Counted from the first letter of the stretch, positions 46,372 to 55,729 are shown. The stretch is 64,000 nucleotides of DNA from a bacterium (GCA_030430495.1 JAUIKM010000005.1:124001-188000), one strand, 5' to 3'. A program made the numbers and translations. Notes: generated by a model from the letters alone, not told the origin.

Positions 46372-46899
46372 ATGCGGCGACCAACAACAGCGATCTTCCT
46401 TGCTCTGCTTCTGATGCAAGCAGGCAGCAGCCTGACGCTGCAGGCGAACGATGAGTCGACCGAATCGAAAGCCCAGGCTTCCACAAGCCATCCTGAATAT
46501 AAAGTAAACAAGCGTCATGCCGTGGCGATCAACTGGGATCTCGCCGTCGGCCGGCAAGCCGCGAAAACCGATGCAGATATCGATGGCGTAACCAATCAAC
46601 ACGATGACGACAGAATGTTAAAAGACGCCGGTGCGGATTTTAACCGAACGAATGAAATGGATGTTAAGAAAGCTGAAGTGCGCGTATTCCCCAACCCGGC
46701 CGATGAATACGTGACGATTCAGGCCGAAGGAATTGCGTCGCGCGTCGTTGTCATGGATACAAGCGGCAACAGACTGGCCGATGTGCACATCGGCGGCGGC
46801 GATCTGGATGTTTCGAGCCTGACGCCCGGCGTCTACCTGCTGCGCATATTCGACCGCTACGACAACATGGTGGCCAATGAACTGGTCGTGATCCAATAG
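46372..46899 (+). CDS. Small secreted protein with T9SS sorting domain
   Basis: The 175-aa protein has a signal peptide (MRRPTTAIFLALLLMQAG to LQAN), then a polar, low-complexity stretch of ~70 residues rich in D, K, N and T. The C-terminus is a T9SS type-A domain of ~80 residues (VRVFPNPADEYVTIQ, VVVMDTSGNRLAD, LTPGVYLLRIFD). There is no room for an enzymatic domain, so it is essentially a sorting tag with a short passenger. It might be a surface-coat peptide, a decoy or a shortened gene. A strong terminator follows and it has no operon partner. Confidence 0.85.
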   Translation: MRRPTTAIFLALLLMQAGSSLTLQANDESTESKAQASTSHPEYKVNKRHAVAINWDLAVGRQAAKTDADIDGVTNQHDDDRMLKDAGADFNRTNEMDVKKAEVRVFPNPADEYVTIQAEGIASRVVVMDTSGNRLADVHIGGGDLDVSSLTPGVYLLRIFDRYDNMVANELVVIQ

Positions 46900-46964
46900 A
46901 TGCATAATAACGGAAAGTGACTTTCGATGTTCATTCGTGCTTGATGAACCTCGACTCCGCCTCG

Positions 46965-47001
46965 CACTCCCCGGACGTGCCCTGTCCGGGGAGTGTTTTT
47001 G
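46965..47001 (+). terminator. Intrinsic terminator of the small T9SS gene
   Basis: A perfect 12-bp stem (CACTCCCCGGAC with GTCCGGGGAGTG, 7-nt loop) is followed by TTTTTGTTT. Confidence 0.92.
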
Positions 47002-47143
47002 TTTAATCCCGGCGCAAGGCGTCAAGTCGATGGAAACGGGGTTTAATCTCTCTTGTTTGTCATCGAGACACAAGCCTCAAGTCTTCAAGTACGGTTAACA
47101 GCCTCTGTGTCGCCGTCACTCAACACAGCCTCAAGCCGCCGCG

Positions 47144-47515
47144 TCAGGATTTGCGCCGCACCGAGTAGGGCGTCGTCTCATCCAGCACGATGGCTTCGTG
47201 CAGAATCGGCAGCAGCGTTTCAAGCTCGATGTCATCCGGCCTTGTGTACTCAATGCTGTAGACCTGTTTGCGGCCTTTGCTCTGTAAGTGTTCAGCCGAA
47301 TGTGTTAACTCACTGCCGCGTGTAAATCCCAGTTCAACAGCGCCGTTCTTCAGGGGACTGATAAAACAGATCCAGCTGTTGCGGTAATAAAACGGCAGGC
47401 GGTAACGCACTTCGGGGCGCAGGGCCAGTTCAACGGCACAGAGTTGATGTAGTGTCCGGGCCACGGCGCGCTGTTTTTGCGGCATGGCTTCAATGATTGA
47501 TTCGACGGCGTGCAT
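47144..47515 (-). CDS. DUF1801-family protein
   Basis: From ATG 47515 the protein is 123 aa. Its sequence (EVRYRLPFYYRNSWICFISPLKNGAVELGFTRG and the preceding AVARTLHQLCAVELAL) matches the DUF1801/YdhG-like fold, a small cytoplasmic domain related to the frataxin-like shape. The family has no firm biochemical function. The last residues (ETLLPILHEAIVLDETTP) form the expected C-terminal helix. The gene stands alone; an extended frame upstream is not used because the homologous part begins at this ATG. Confidence 0.8.
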   Translation of the reverse strand: MHAVESIIEAMPQKQRAVARTLHQLCAVELALRPEVRYRLPFYYRNSWICFISPLKNGAVELGFTRGSELTHSAEHLQSKGRKQVYSIEYTRPDDIELETLLPILHEAIVLDETTPYSVRRKS

Positions 47516-48341
47516 GTGTTTAACAACTGCTGATCGCGAAAGCTGATTTGCCCGTGGCAGACGCACAACGGCCCGCCCGCATTTTGTTTGATTGCCTGGC
47601 TGTGCGGGCTGATACCGTGATAACGTATTACTTATCTGTGGCTGTCTTTCCGGCCGTTTCAGACCGCAAGGCGGCGCGGCCGCCGGGGCAAACAAAAGGG
47701 ATTTTGCAGAAAACAGGCCATGAACGGCGATTGACGCGCTGCGGAGCGAGCGGGACCCTCAATTGGGCGGCTGGAACGGCTGCAGAAGAATTCGTAACAA
47801 AAAATGGCCTGGCAAAAAAAATGTTTTGCATTGTGTGTGTTTTTTGTCTAATATCATCGCTGCCAGTTCGGACTGCTACAAACTATATTCTACTAACTCA
47901 AAGACCAGGACCTTTTGTCGATGAGTTCTCGTTCACATCGGTATGTGTTTGAGTTCGGAGGAGACAGACGATAACAACTCTACTACGTTGCGCTTCATCT
48001 GAGACGGACGCGCTCTGACCTGTCCGCATAGCCCGCGGAAACACTGCCCTTCAACCATAGCTGCGCCCGCACTCTTCCTGCCTCTATGTGATTAATCCAT
48101 CTCTTGCCGGACCGTTATCACCGGCTGGATACCTGCGTCGTTTGCGAAGTGATCGCGAGCGGGGACAGTGTCGTGACTGTGTGTTTAACTGCGGACAGTC
48201 AACGACTCGCGTTGCCGCACAACATGTTAACTGCATGCGCGGACGTTGCGGGGTGCACACTTCATACCATTCTGCTTCAATTCTGTTTTGCTCTGTGTAT
48301 ACGAGAGCCCACGGCGGAACGGGCCCTGGAAGGAACATGCC
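47516..48341. other. Intergenic gap (0.8 kb), no gene seen
   Basis: The part around 47790-47960 is clearly more AT-rich than its surroundings and is a likely promoter zone for the lipoprotein gene at 48342. I cannot name a motif. Confidence 0.45.
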
Positions 48342-49079
48342 ATGAAGAAGTTTTTGCTTCCCATGATGGTTGTTGCTCTGGTCGGTTTTACCGGTTGTAG
48401 TGACGAGTCCAATGATCCCGGAAATCTGTTAAGCGATCCGGGTAACACCAAAGACAATTCGACTTCCTATGTGGTTCTCGGCCCGCGCCTGCTGGGCGAA
48501 GACGTCGGTGAACTGCGTTGGATCGAAGGCAAACTGGATGGTCCGGTTGGCGGCCGTACGCATAAAGGTGCGAGCGACGAAATTCAGAATGAAGAACGAT
48601 TCCACGAAATCATTCCCGAATACTCGCTCTACACCTACATGTGCCACGACGGTCGTGAAACGTGCTACATGGAAGAAGGTTCGAACGAAAAGTGGTGGCA
48701 CATCGCGGATGGCCCGTGGGCGTCCTACTACTCGACCGACCCGGCGGGATGTCCCGACGGCGGCGAGCCTTTCCATGAATTCATCGGTCCGGCGCCCACG
48801 TCGATGCACGACATGTGGCACATCCCCGGCGGCGAACTTCCTTCGTACTACTACGACCCGATGGAAGGCTCCGTCTGGTGCCACGACCCGAGCGGCGAAT
48901 ATCCCAGCTCCTACGTGCCGATGGACGCCATCCACATAACGGATCCGACGATTGCGACGGATGCCGACGGCAACCCGATCGACGACACGGAAGTGACGCC
49001 GACGAGTTACGTCTGGGGCGGCGAACCGGTTAACCCGGAACTTCTGCCCAAGGGATTCCTGGAAGAGATTAACAAATAA
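48342..49079 (+). CDS. Aromatic-rich lipoprotein of unknown family
   Basis: ATG 48342 (245 aa) has GGAAGGAAC upstream. The lipobox LVGFTGC at ~14-20 predicts lipidation. The mature part is unusually rich in Y, W, H, P, D and E. It contains loosely repeated phrases such as KWWHIADGPWASYYSTDP, MWHIPGGELPSYYYDP, VWCHDPSGEYPSSYVP and AIHITDP, a pattern of roughly 30 residues. Three or four cysteines lie in these units (YMCHDG, ETCYME, AGCPDG, WCHDP). I do not recognise it. It precedes two paralogous genes of another unknown family on the same strand, after a hairpin. Confidence 0.75.
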   Translation: MKKFLLPMMVVALVGFTGCSDESNDPGNLLSDPGNTKDNSTSYVVLGPRLLGEDVGELRWIEGKLDGPVGGRTHKGASDEIQNEERFHEIIPEYSLYTYMCHDGRETCYMEEGSNEKWWHIADGPWASYYSTDPAGCPDGGEPFHEFIGPAPTSMHDMWHIPGGELPSYYYDPMEGSVWCHDPSGEYPSSYVPMDAIHITDPTIATDADGNPIDDTEVTPTSYVWGGEPVNPELLPKGFLEEINK

Positions 49080-49134
49080 GCCCCGACCAGGAGCCTGACA
49101 AGCTGTTTCTGTACGACCGCTAATGCACAAAACT

Positions 49135-49162
49135 GCCGGGAACACTGCATGCGGTTCCCGGC
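49135..49162 (+). terminator. Hairpin between the lipoprotein and the paralogue pair
   Basis: A perfect 9-bp stem (GCCGGGAAC with GTTCCCGGC, 10-nt loop) lies 55 bp past the lipoprotein stop. The tail is only weakly T-rich, so it may attenuate rather than terminate. Confidence 0.5.
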
Positions 49163-49253
49163 GGTTGTTAACCATCTGCTGTTCACTTTCACTGGAATGT
49201 ACAACCGCTCCACGCGGAGAATCGACCGGCGTCGGCCGGTACAGGAGAACATC

Positions 49254-50348
49254 ATGGCGGGAAAAACTTCAATCTGGCCATTTGCCGGCGCGGCTGCACT
49301 GATCGCCGCCGCCGCCGTTTTTGTGACGATTAAATCGGAGAGCAAGCCGGGCCCCGAGCTCAACGCCGGCCTGATCACAAACCACTCGTTTATTAACGGC
49401 CTCTACACCAGTATGGACATCTTTGATGAAGATGAGGTGTTTGCGTATATCTTCCGCAACCTGGACGACGAGGTGACGATTTTTCCGTCGGAAAACTACT
49501 TTTACTTTCGTTTCAGCGCGCAGGGGCAGACGCTCGGCGGGTCGCTCTCGCTCAAGGTCGGCAAGCGCGACGAGGGTAAAATCAGCCTCGGTTATTCGAT
49601 CAAACCGGAGTCGCGCGACAGGCAGAAGTACTTCAGCGTCAAGGGCGGTGCACGCGATTTTGGCGCGGACGACGGGGTGGAAGTCGTCAAGGTTGACGAC
49701 TTCACATACAACGTGACGTATGAAGAGCGGACGGTGACATTCCACCTGTTTGAAACGGGCCACAATCCGCCGCAGAAGGCCGCGCTGACGCCCGACGAAG
49801 AATACGTGTGCTCGACGTTTGACGAGTCGGGACTGCAGTTTCATCTGCTGTTTAACAAAACCATCGGGAAAATGTACTGGATCTTAAACGAAGACGCCTA
49901 CGTGCCGGAGGAGTTCACGCGCCACAGCAATACGGTGTTCATCGGCGACCGGACGGAGTTCTTCTGGTTTGCCGACTCGGCCTACAACCGCAAGGTGCTG
50001 ATCGGCGTGAACGGGGAAAACGTGCTGCACAACAACTGGTACGACGGACCTTTTGACCAGCTGGCGGACAACTACGTCAACACCGGCGCAGTTAACATGA
50101 CCTCCTATATCGAGGCGCACTACCCGATGCACAAAGGCAACGTCGACAAATTTGGCCGCATGTTAAACCGCGAAGATGCACGCGTGCCGGTTGCGCCTTA
50201 CCGCGTCTACTGGGACACGCGCGAGTTCAACAAAATCGACAGCCTCGCCGCTGCGGTGAAAGACCACTCCGCGCTGCTCGAGCAGCTGACGGCGCAGATT
50301 TACTACGTGCCGCGCGACTACTACAAAAACGTCCTGCGCAAAAAATAA
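49254..50348 (+). CDS. Membrane-anchored protein of unknown family, paralogue A
   Basis: ATG 49254 (364 aa) has AGGAGA 8 nt upstream. A single N-terminal hydrophobic segment (residues ~8-26, WPFAGAAALIAAAAVFVTI) should anchor it, with the rest in the periplasm. Motifs shared with the next gene include INGLYTSMD, PSENYFYFRFSAQG, FDESGLQFHLLFN, YWILNEDAYVPEEF and NWYDGPFDQLADNYV. The composition is beta-rich and aromatic, without cysteine-based catalytic motifs. I cannot assign a domain. The pairing of two diverged copies 21 bp apart suggests a heteromeric complex, possibly with the upstream lipoprotein. Confidence 0.75.
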   Translation: MAGKTSIWPFAGAAALIAAAAVFVTIKSESKPGPELNAGLITNHSFINGLYTSMDIFDEDEVFAYIFRNLDDEVTIFPSENYFYFRFSAQGQTLGGSLSLKVGKRDEGKISLGYSIKPESRDRQKYFSVKGGARDFGADDGVEVVKVDDFTYNVTYEERTVTFHLFETGHNPPQKAALTPDEEYVCSTFDESGLQFHLLFNKTIGKMYWILNEDAYVPEEFTRHSNTVFIGDRTEFFWFADSAYNRKVLIGVNGENVLHNNWYDGPFDQLADNYVNTGAVNMTSYIEAHYPMHKGNVDKFGRMLNREDARVPVAPYRVYWDTREFNKIDSLAAAVKDHSALLEQLTAQIYYVPRDYYKNVLRKK

Positions 50349-50369
50349 GTCGGATCAAACGGAATCGGC

Positions 50370-51425
50370 ATGGCGGGCAGAATACTCGAACGGGGATTGC
50401 TGGTGCTGGCCGGCGCGGCGGTGACGTTGCTGCTGGCCTGGACCCTGGGGCGCGACGAACCTGATCTTCGCGCCGGCTCCGGCGTGTACAGCAATGAAGC
50501 CTACATCAACGGGCTGTACACCAATATGAACCTGGTGAGCAGTGAGGACGTGCTGCGCCACGTGTTTAACAGTCTGCCCGAACACGCAGTTGTGTATCCC
50601 TCCGAAAACTACTACTACTTTCGCTTCAGCGGCCGCGGCCACAGCGTGGCCGGCGCGCTGTGGCTGGGCGTGCAGAAAATCGACAGCGGACTGGTGGGTT
50701 TCAGTTTTACGCGCAAGCCGGAAGCGCGCGACCGCTTTGCCGACCCGAGGCGCACGCCGCTGTATCGCGACTTCGGCGCGGCGGAGGGCGTGACAGTCCG
50801 GCGCATCGACGACTTTAACGTCGAGATAGAATTCGAACAGAAAACGGTTCACTTTGAGCTGTACCGCGCGCCGCTGCAGCCGGGCGATCACTATCTGCTG
50901 CGCGCGGACGAACAGTTTGTCGGCCCCAGCTTCGACGAATCCGGCCTGCGTTTTGACCTCTTGTTTAACAGTACTTTGCAGCGTCTGTTCTGGGTGCTGA
51001 ACGAGGATCACTTTGTGCCGGAGCAGTTTACGGCGCTTTCGTCCAGGGTCAGCGTGGGGGAACGGAGTGAGTTTGTGTTTTACATCGACAGTCTGAATCG
51101 CCGCAAAATCCTGATCGGCGTCAACCGGCTCAACGTGGCGGACAACACCTGGTACGACGGACCATTTGACCAGATGCCGGACAACTACGTGCACGCGGGG
51201 CTGACGGACATGCGCGCGCGCCTGGCGCAACACCACGAGGTGGACGCACAACGGCTGGACGAGTACGGCTTTGTGTTGCCGCGCAAGATGACGCGACTGG
51301 GCGCCGACGCTTATTGCCGCTACGACAAACGCGAAGTCTTTGAGTTTGTCGACAGCCTCGCGCCGCTGAGCACTGAAAACTACCCGGCCTTCCTGGCGGA
51401 AATCACCGCGCCGCGCCGCCGCTGA
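50370..51425 (+). CDS. Membrane-anchored protein of unknown family, paralogue B
   Basis: The 351-aa protein starts 21 bp after paralogue A, with only a weak ribosome site. An N-terminal hydrophobic segment (LLVLAGAAVTLLLAW) predicts an anchor. Motifs matching paralogue A line up along its whole length: INGLYTNMN, PSENYYYFRFSGRG, FDESGLRFDLLFN, FWVLNEDHFVPEQF and TWYDGPFDQMPDNYV. The tryptophan/tyrosine-rich WYDGPFDQ block is the most conserved part and may be the functional centre. No known family was recognised. Confidence 0.75.
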   Translation: MAGRILERGLLVLAGAAVTLLLAWTLGRDEPDLRAGSGVYSNEAYINGLYTNMNLVSSEDVLRHVFNSLPEHAVVYPSENYYYFRFSGRGHSVAGALWLGVQKIDSGLVGFSFTRKPEARDRFADPRRTPLYRDFGAAEGVTVRRIDDFNVEIEFEQKTVHFELYRAPLQPGDHYLLRADEQFVGPSFDESGLRFDLLFNSTLQRLFWVLNEDHFVPEQFTALSSRVSVGERSEFVFYIDSLNRRKILIGVNRLNVADNTWYDGPFDQMPDNYVHAGLTDMRARLAQHHEVDAQRLDEYGFVLPRKMTRLGADAYCRYDKREVFEFVDSLAPLSTENYPAFLAEITAPRRR

Positions 51426-51686
51426 AAACCGTGCCGGTCGGGACGCCGGTTTGTAGCTCGAATCTCAAAAGTCGGCATCGTCGCCGCAGCCCGCCAACCC
51501 GATGACAAACAAAAATGGCTGCTGCAAGCAAGCGGAAGCGCTCAGGCAATCTGCCGTCCCGCCGCGCCCCGCGTCGCCGTCGCATTTGTGTATATTCGGG
51601 ATTCATCTTTTCCCTGCGGACGGCTCCCACCCGGGCCTGCCCGCATCCTCAAACACGTATCCCGGGCCCGGAGGCCGACGACGACT

Positions 51687-51941
51687 ATGAAACTGACACA
51701 CGCCGACCGGCAGGAATTCGAGAAGCGGTGCATCAGCTCCATCCGCGAGTTTTTCAGCGAGAACATGGATGCCGAAATCGGCGATCTGAAGGCAAAGCTG
51801 CTGCTGGATTTTTTTATGGATGAAATTGCTCCAAGCGTGTACAACGATGCCATTGCCGACGCGCACGCTTTTGTGGCCGACAAACTGCACGATCTGGACG
51901 CCACCTGTTACAAGCCGACATTCACTTACTGGTCGCGCTGA
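51687..51941 (+). CDS. DUF2164-family small protein
   Basis: The 84-aa protein (ATG 51687) matches the DUF2164 pattern: a helical start (FEKRCISSIREFFSENM), DAEIGDLKAKLLLDFFMDEIAPSVYNDAIADA, then a short aromatic end (KPTFTYWSR). Family members are small cytoplasmic proteins of unknown function found singly in many bacteria. There is no operon partner. Confidence 0.8.
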   Translation: MKLTHADRQEFEKRCISSIREFFSENMDAEIGDLKAKLLLDFFMDEIAPSVYNDAIADAHAFVADKLHDLDATCYKPTFTYWSR

Positions 51942-52083
51942 GACAGACTCATTCCGTTTGATCTGATCGACTCTGCGGCGTCACCGGCCGTGGGGAGGGT
52001 ATTTTGTGGCGGAAATAATGTTAAGGATTTTTTAACTAATTATTAAATTGCGCCGGAATATTTGACTACCGGGAGCTCCAGCA

Positions 52084-53220
52084 ATGTCTAAAGTTTGTGG
52101 TTTGGCACTGTTCGCCGTACTGAACAGCCTCTTTTTGTTTGTCCCCGCGTCTGCCGTACCCGTGCCGTCGGACAGCAGCGAATCCTTCACCGATGCCGTT
52201 GATCTGACCTGGTCCGCGACCTTCCAGCCGCGCGTCGGTTTCGGGATTGACGAAACGGATTCCGGCAGCCGGATGGAGCGCTTTGGTTTCGGCGTGCGGC
52301 GCGCGCGTTTGCGTCTGAACGCCGACTTCAGCGACCAGTTTGGAACCTTTTTCGACGTCGATCTCAGCAGCGGCAGCCTCAGCGTGGCCACCCTGTACGG
52401 CTACTACAAAGCATCCGGCGAGTGGAGTTTCCGGGCGGGTTATATCCCAGGCGCTCAGCCGATGGCCTATTCGCTTACCTCGCACCGGGAACTGGACCTG
52501 ATGGAGCGCGCGGCGATTGCGGAACTGTGGGGCCGCAACACCATCGGCAGCAACGGACGCGACTTCGGCGTGGACGCTACCTGGGTTGAAGGCGACGTCT
52601 GTGCGTCGCTCTTTTTGCACGGCGGCGACGGCAACTTCAACCGCCTGCGCGGCAATTTTCGCCAGTCGGTTTCTTCCCATTCTGCCACGCGCGGCGTGGA
52701 TCGCACCGCGGCGGCCATCAGTTCAAATGTGTTGTGGCGCAATGCTTTTGTCGACGGCCTTGAGCTTGGCGGTTTTGCCTCGTACAACAGCTCCGGCAAT
52801 CCAAATACGGTGGTGCAGGACGTCGGCCGCAGCTATGTTTCCTACGAAGGACATGCCTATTACGGCGCCAAACCGGGCAGCCAGGCCGTGCGCCTCAAAC
52901 TGGATCTGATCGGCGTGCAATACGAAGAAGTCACCGGCACGACGGGACAGGTCATTGCCGCGCAGAACACGCTCGGCGTCTCGATTCTCGGCGCTGTCCG
53001 CATTATCGACGGCCTGGAACTGGCGGCGCGCATGGAGAACTATTCGCCCGACGACGGCAGCGGAGATGTGACCTTTTTTGGCGCGGGACTGGTGTTCAGT
53101 CTCAGCGCGCGCCGCGGACTTGCCTTTCGTCGTGAACGATTCACACTCGTCTACACCAGCGCTCTGCCGGACGGCAGCCGTGCCGACCTGATTGAGTTGC
53201 AGGGGCAATGGGTCTTTTAA
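52084..53220 (+). CDS. Porin-like outer-membrane beta-barrel, paralogue 1
   Basis: ATG 52084 (378 aa) has GGGAG upstream. A signal peptide (MSKVCGLALFAVLNSLFLF to ASA) precedes a chain of amphipathic strands with the porin-typical FGFGVRRARLRLNADFSDQFGTFFDVDLS and FRAGYIPGAQP, and a C-terminal phenylalanine (QWVF). The pattern resembles phosphate-selective OprO/OprP-type porins. An exported carbonic anhydrase and a second copy of this barrel follow. The shared middle (SSGNPNTVVQDVGRSYVSYEGHAYYGAKPGSQAVRLKLD) is nearly identical to paralogue 2, which implies a recent duplication or gene conversion. The transported ion is unknown. Confidence 0.82.
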   Translation: MSKVCGLALFAVLNSLFLFVPASAVPVPSDSSESFTDAVDLTWSATFQPRVGFGIDETDSGSRMERFGFGVRRARLRLNADFSDQFGTFFDVDLSSGSLSVATLYGYYKASGEWSFRAGYIPGAQPMAYSLTSHRELDLMERAAIAELWGRNTIGSNGRDFGVDATWVEGDVCASLFLHGGDGNFNRLRGNFRQSVSSHSATRGVDRTAAAISSNVLWRNAFVDGLELGGFASYNSSGNPNTVVQDVGRSYVSYEGHAYYGAKPGSQAVRLKLDLIGVQYEEVTGTTGQVIAAQNTLGVSILGAVRIIDGLELAARMENYSPDDGSGDVTFFGAGLVFSLSARRGLAFRRERFTLVYTSALPDGSRADLIELQGQWVF

Positions 53221-53621
53221 GATCCTGGATCAGTCGGCGCTTCAGGCGCCTCGCCGGTACAACGGCGCTTCATCTTCCCGCACGTAAACGGCGCTGCCGG
53301 CGGCCCTCGCATGGCCGCCGCAGCATTCCCGTGTCTGTTGTTTGACGGATCACTCTTACCCGAAGGCATTTCGCACCGATTGCCGGACGTTTTACGCCGA
53401 ATCGCTGGAATCTCACCAGATTTATTGAATATATTCGTTTCATTCGTTATTGGCTCGTCCGGCGTGCTGACCTATGGCTTTGAAAGTAGCCGCGGCACGG
53501 CGAGCGCCGGAACCGACAAACCCCATCTTCAATATCATCAACCGGAATGTGCATCGCTCAATATTGAATTCAGGCGCTGCACGCCGGAGACACACAGTTT
53601 TTATCCGAAAGGACACCGGAC
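53221..53621. other. Intergenic gap, no gene seen
   Basis: A 104-codon frame here lacks coding character. A likely promoter for the carbonic anhydrase is not identifiable by eye. Confidence 0.45.
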
Positions 53622-54287
53622 ATGAAAAGGTACATCCTGGCCGCCGCGGCGGCGCTTATCCTCCAGGGAGCATTCTGCCAGGTTGACGCAAAAGACCAGG
53701 TTTCACCCGCAGTAGCGCTTAAAATGTTGCAGGAAGGCAACAATCGTTATGCGGCGGGTGAGCCGACCTATCCACACCAGGATGCAACAACACGCGAATC
53801 GCTGTCGAGCGGCCAGGCGCCGTTTGCCGTCGTCCTGTCATGTGTCGACTCGCGCGTTCCGCCGGAAATTGTCTTTGATCGCGGCCTGGGCGACATGCTC
53901 GTCATCCGCACGGCCGGTCACGTGGTGGACAATGCGGCGCTCGGGAGCATCGAATTCGGTGTGGGTGTGCTTAAAAGCCCGCTGCTGGTGGTCCTGGGGC
54001 ACGAAAGCTGCGGCGCGGTAAAGGCGAGCATCACTGCCGTGGACGAACAGTCCCCGCTGCCGGGCGCAATTCAATCGCTGGCGGAAGCCATTAAACCGGC
54101 CGTCGACAAAACGCGCGGAACCACGGGCGACCGCGTGGCCGAAACAATCGACGCCAATGTGCAGATGGTGGTCGAACAGCTCAAGAAATCCGAGATCATC
54201 CGCACAGCGCTGGAAAACGGTTCGTTCAAAGTCGTCGGCGGCGTGTACGATCTGGACACGGGTGAAGTTCATTTCCACGATCACTGA
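53622..54287 (+). CDS. Exported beta-class carbonic anhydrase
   Basis: The 221-aa protein begins with a signal peptide (MKRYILAAAAALILQGAFC to VDA), so it acts in the periplasm or is surface-linked. The zinc ligands and catalytic dyad of the beta class are complete: C74-V-D76-S-R78, then H127 and C130 in GHESCGA. AGHVVDNAALGSIEFGV is also typical. The enzyme interconverts CO2 and bicarbonate. Its position between two porin-like barrels suggests bicarbonate or CO2 exchange at the outer membrane, which is an inference. A terminator follows. Confidence 0.95.
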   Translation: MKRYILAAAAALILQGAFCQVDAKDQVSPAVALKMLQEGNNRYAAGEPTYPHQDATTRESLSSGQAPFAVVLSCVDSRVPPEIVFDRGLGDMLVIRTAGHVVDNAALGSIEFGVGVLKSPLLVVLGHESCGAVKASITAVDEQSPLPGAIQSLAEAIKPAVDKTRGTTGDRVAETIDANVQMVVEQLKKSEIIRTALENGSFKVVGGVYDLDTGEVHFHDH

Positions 54288-54340
54288 CGCAGCATCCATC
54301 GATGCTCGCGTTGGACGCGATGTAAACATCTGATTAAACA

Positions 54341-54374
54341 AACGGGAGGAGCGCAAGCGTTTCTCCCGTTTTTA
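54341..54374 (+). terminator. Terminator of the carbonic anhydrase gene
   Basis: AACGGGAGGA pairs with TTCTCCCGTT (one G-T wobble, 10-nt loop), and the stem runs into TTTTTA. Confidence 0.85.
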
Positions 54375-54468
54375 TTGATCGCAGTGTGCATCGCTTCCGG
54401 CCGGCGCACGATTTAACATTCTGAGCATGAATTCAAAGCGATTTGTTTACAAAATAGAAAGGCGCCTG

Positions 54469-55602
54469 ATGAAATCTCTCCTGCATATCGCTTGCTTCGC
54501 AGCTCTTAACAGCCTTTTTATGTTAACCACCGCGTTAGCGGTATCGCCGCCGCAATCCGGCGGGGAGTCCCTGCTCGATGAAGTCGATCTGACCTGGTCC
54601 GCGACTCTGCAGCCGCGCGCCTCCTTCGGCATGGACGAAATCGATGACTCCACGAGCGAACGCCTCGGTTTCGGCGTGCGCCGCGCGCGTTTCAGTTTAA
54701 ACGCCAATTTTAACGACAGCTACGGTCTGTTTTACGACGTGGACCTGGCCGGGGCGGGCCTGACGACAATCAGTCTGTTCGGATATGTTAAACCGACCGA
54801 CGGTCTGACGCTCCGTTTTGGTTATCTGCCGGGAGCGCAGCCGCAGGCGTACATTCCGACGCCGATGACGCGCATCGACTTGCTGGAGCGCGCCGCCATC
54901 GCCGACATGTGGGCGCGCGGCACCATCGGTGCGGCCGCGCGCGACTTCGGACTCGACGCAACGTTGACGAGCGGCAATCTGGACGCCTCCCTGTTTGTTC
55001 ACACGGGGGACGGCGCCTTTCTGCCGCAGCGCGGCAACTTCAGCCGCAGCGTTTCGACGCTTTCGGCCACGGGCGGCGCAGCGCGCACGGACATGGCCGT
55101 CAGCACCTCGCTGCGGCTGCGCGATGCGGGCGTGGAAGGATTGCAGGTCGGCGGATACGCCTCGTTTAACTCGGCCGGCAATCCAAATACGGCGGTGCAG
55201 GACGTCGGCCGCAGTTATGTCGCCTGGTCCGGACACGCATATTACGGCGCTGCGCCTGGTAGTCAGGCCGTGCGACTTAAACTGGATGTGATCGGCGTTG
55301 CCTACGAGGAGATCGCAGGGGAAGACGGAGTGCTCGTCGCGGCGCAGAACACGCTGGGTTTTGCCGCGCTCGGCGCGCTCCGCCTTATGACCGGTATGGA
55401 ACTGTTGGCGCGCGTTGAACAGTATGCGCCCGACAACGGCGGCGGCGATATTACTTTCCTGGCGGCCGGATTGAGCTTCAGTCCAAGTGCGCGGCGCGGT
55501 TTGCCGTTTCAGCGCGAGCGCATCACGCTGGTTTATTCGAGCGCCTTGCCCGACGGCCGCAGCGCGCATCTGCTTGAGTTGCAGGGGCAGTTGTCGTTTT
55601 AG
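54469..55602 (+). CDS. Porin-like outer-membrane beta-barrel, paralogue 2
   Basis: I chose ATG 54469 (377 aa), which has AAGG upstream and begins the signal peptide (MKSLLHIACFAALNSLFML to ALA). An ATG 42 bp earlier would add a charged extension. Strand pattern and order match paralogue 1 throughout (FGFGVRRARFSLNANFNDSYGLFYDVDLA, NPNTAVQDVGRSYVAW, GSQAVRLKLD, ARRGLPFQRERITLVYSSALPDG), and it also ends in phenylalanine. Together with the carbonic anhydrase it forms a barrel-enzyme-barrel cassette, although a terminator separates it from the enzyme. Confidence 0.82.
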   Translation: MKSLLHIACFAALNSLFMLTTALAVSPPQSGGESLLDEVDLTWSATLQPRASFGMDEIDDSTSERLGFGVRRARFSLNANFNDSYGLFYDVDLAGAGLTTISLFGYVKPTDGLTLRFGYLPGAQPQAYIPTPMTRIDLLERAAIADMWARGTIGAAARDFGLDATLTSGNLDASLFVHTGDGAFLPQRGNFSRSVSTLSATGGAARTDMAVSTSLRLRDAGVEGLQVGGYASFNSAGNPNTAVQDVGRSYVAWSGHAYYGAAPGSQAVRLKLDVIGVAYEEIAGEDGVLVAAQNTLGFAALGALRLMTGMELLARVEQYAPDNGGGDITFLAAGLSFSPSARRGLPFQRERITLVYSSALPDGRSAHLLELQGQLSF

Positions 55603-55729
55603 GAGCGTTGTTTACTGGTTAACATTTCCGGACGGACTGTGTGTGGTGCATTCGGCGGCGGCGTCCGATGTTCCCCGCCGGCTCTGCACCTGAGTTACAA
55701 CAATCGGCTCTGTGGCATGCGGCTGGGAG

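Noticed and set aside
53311-53625. 104-codon frame before the carbonic anhydrase
   Set aside because: It has no ribosome site, its amino-acid text is unstructured, and it overlaps the true start of the next gene.
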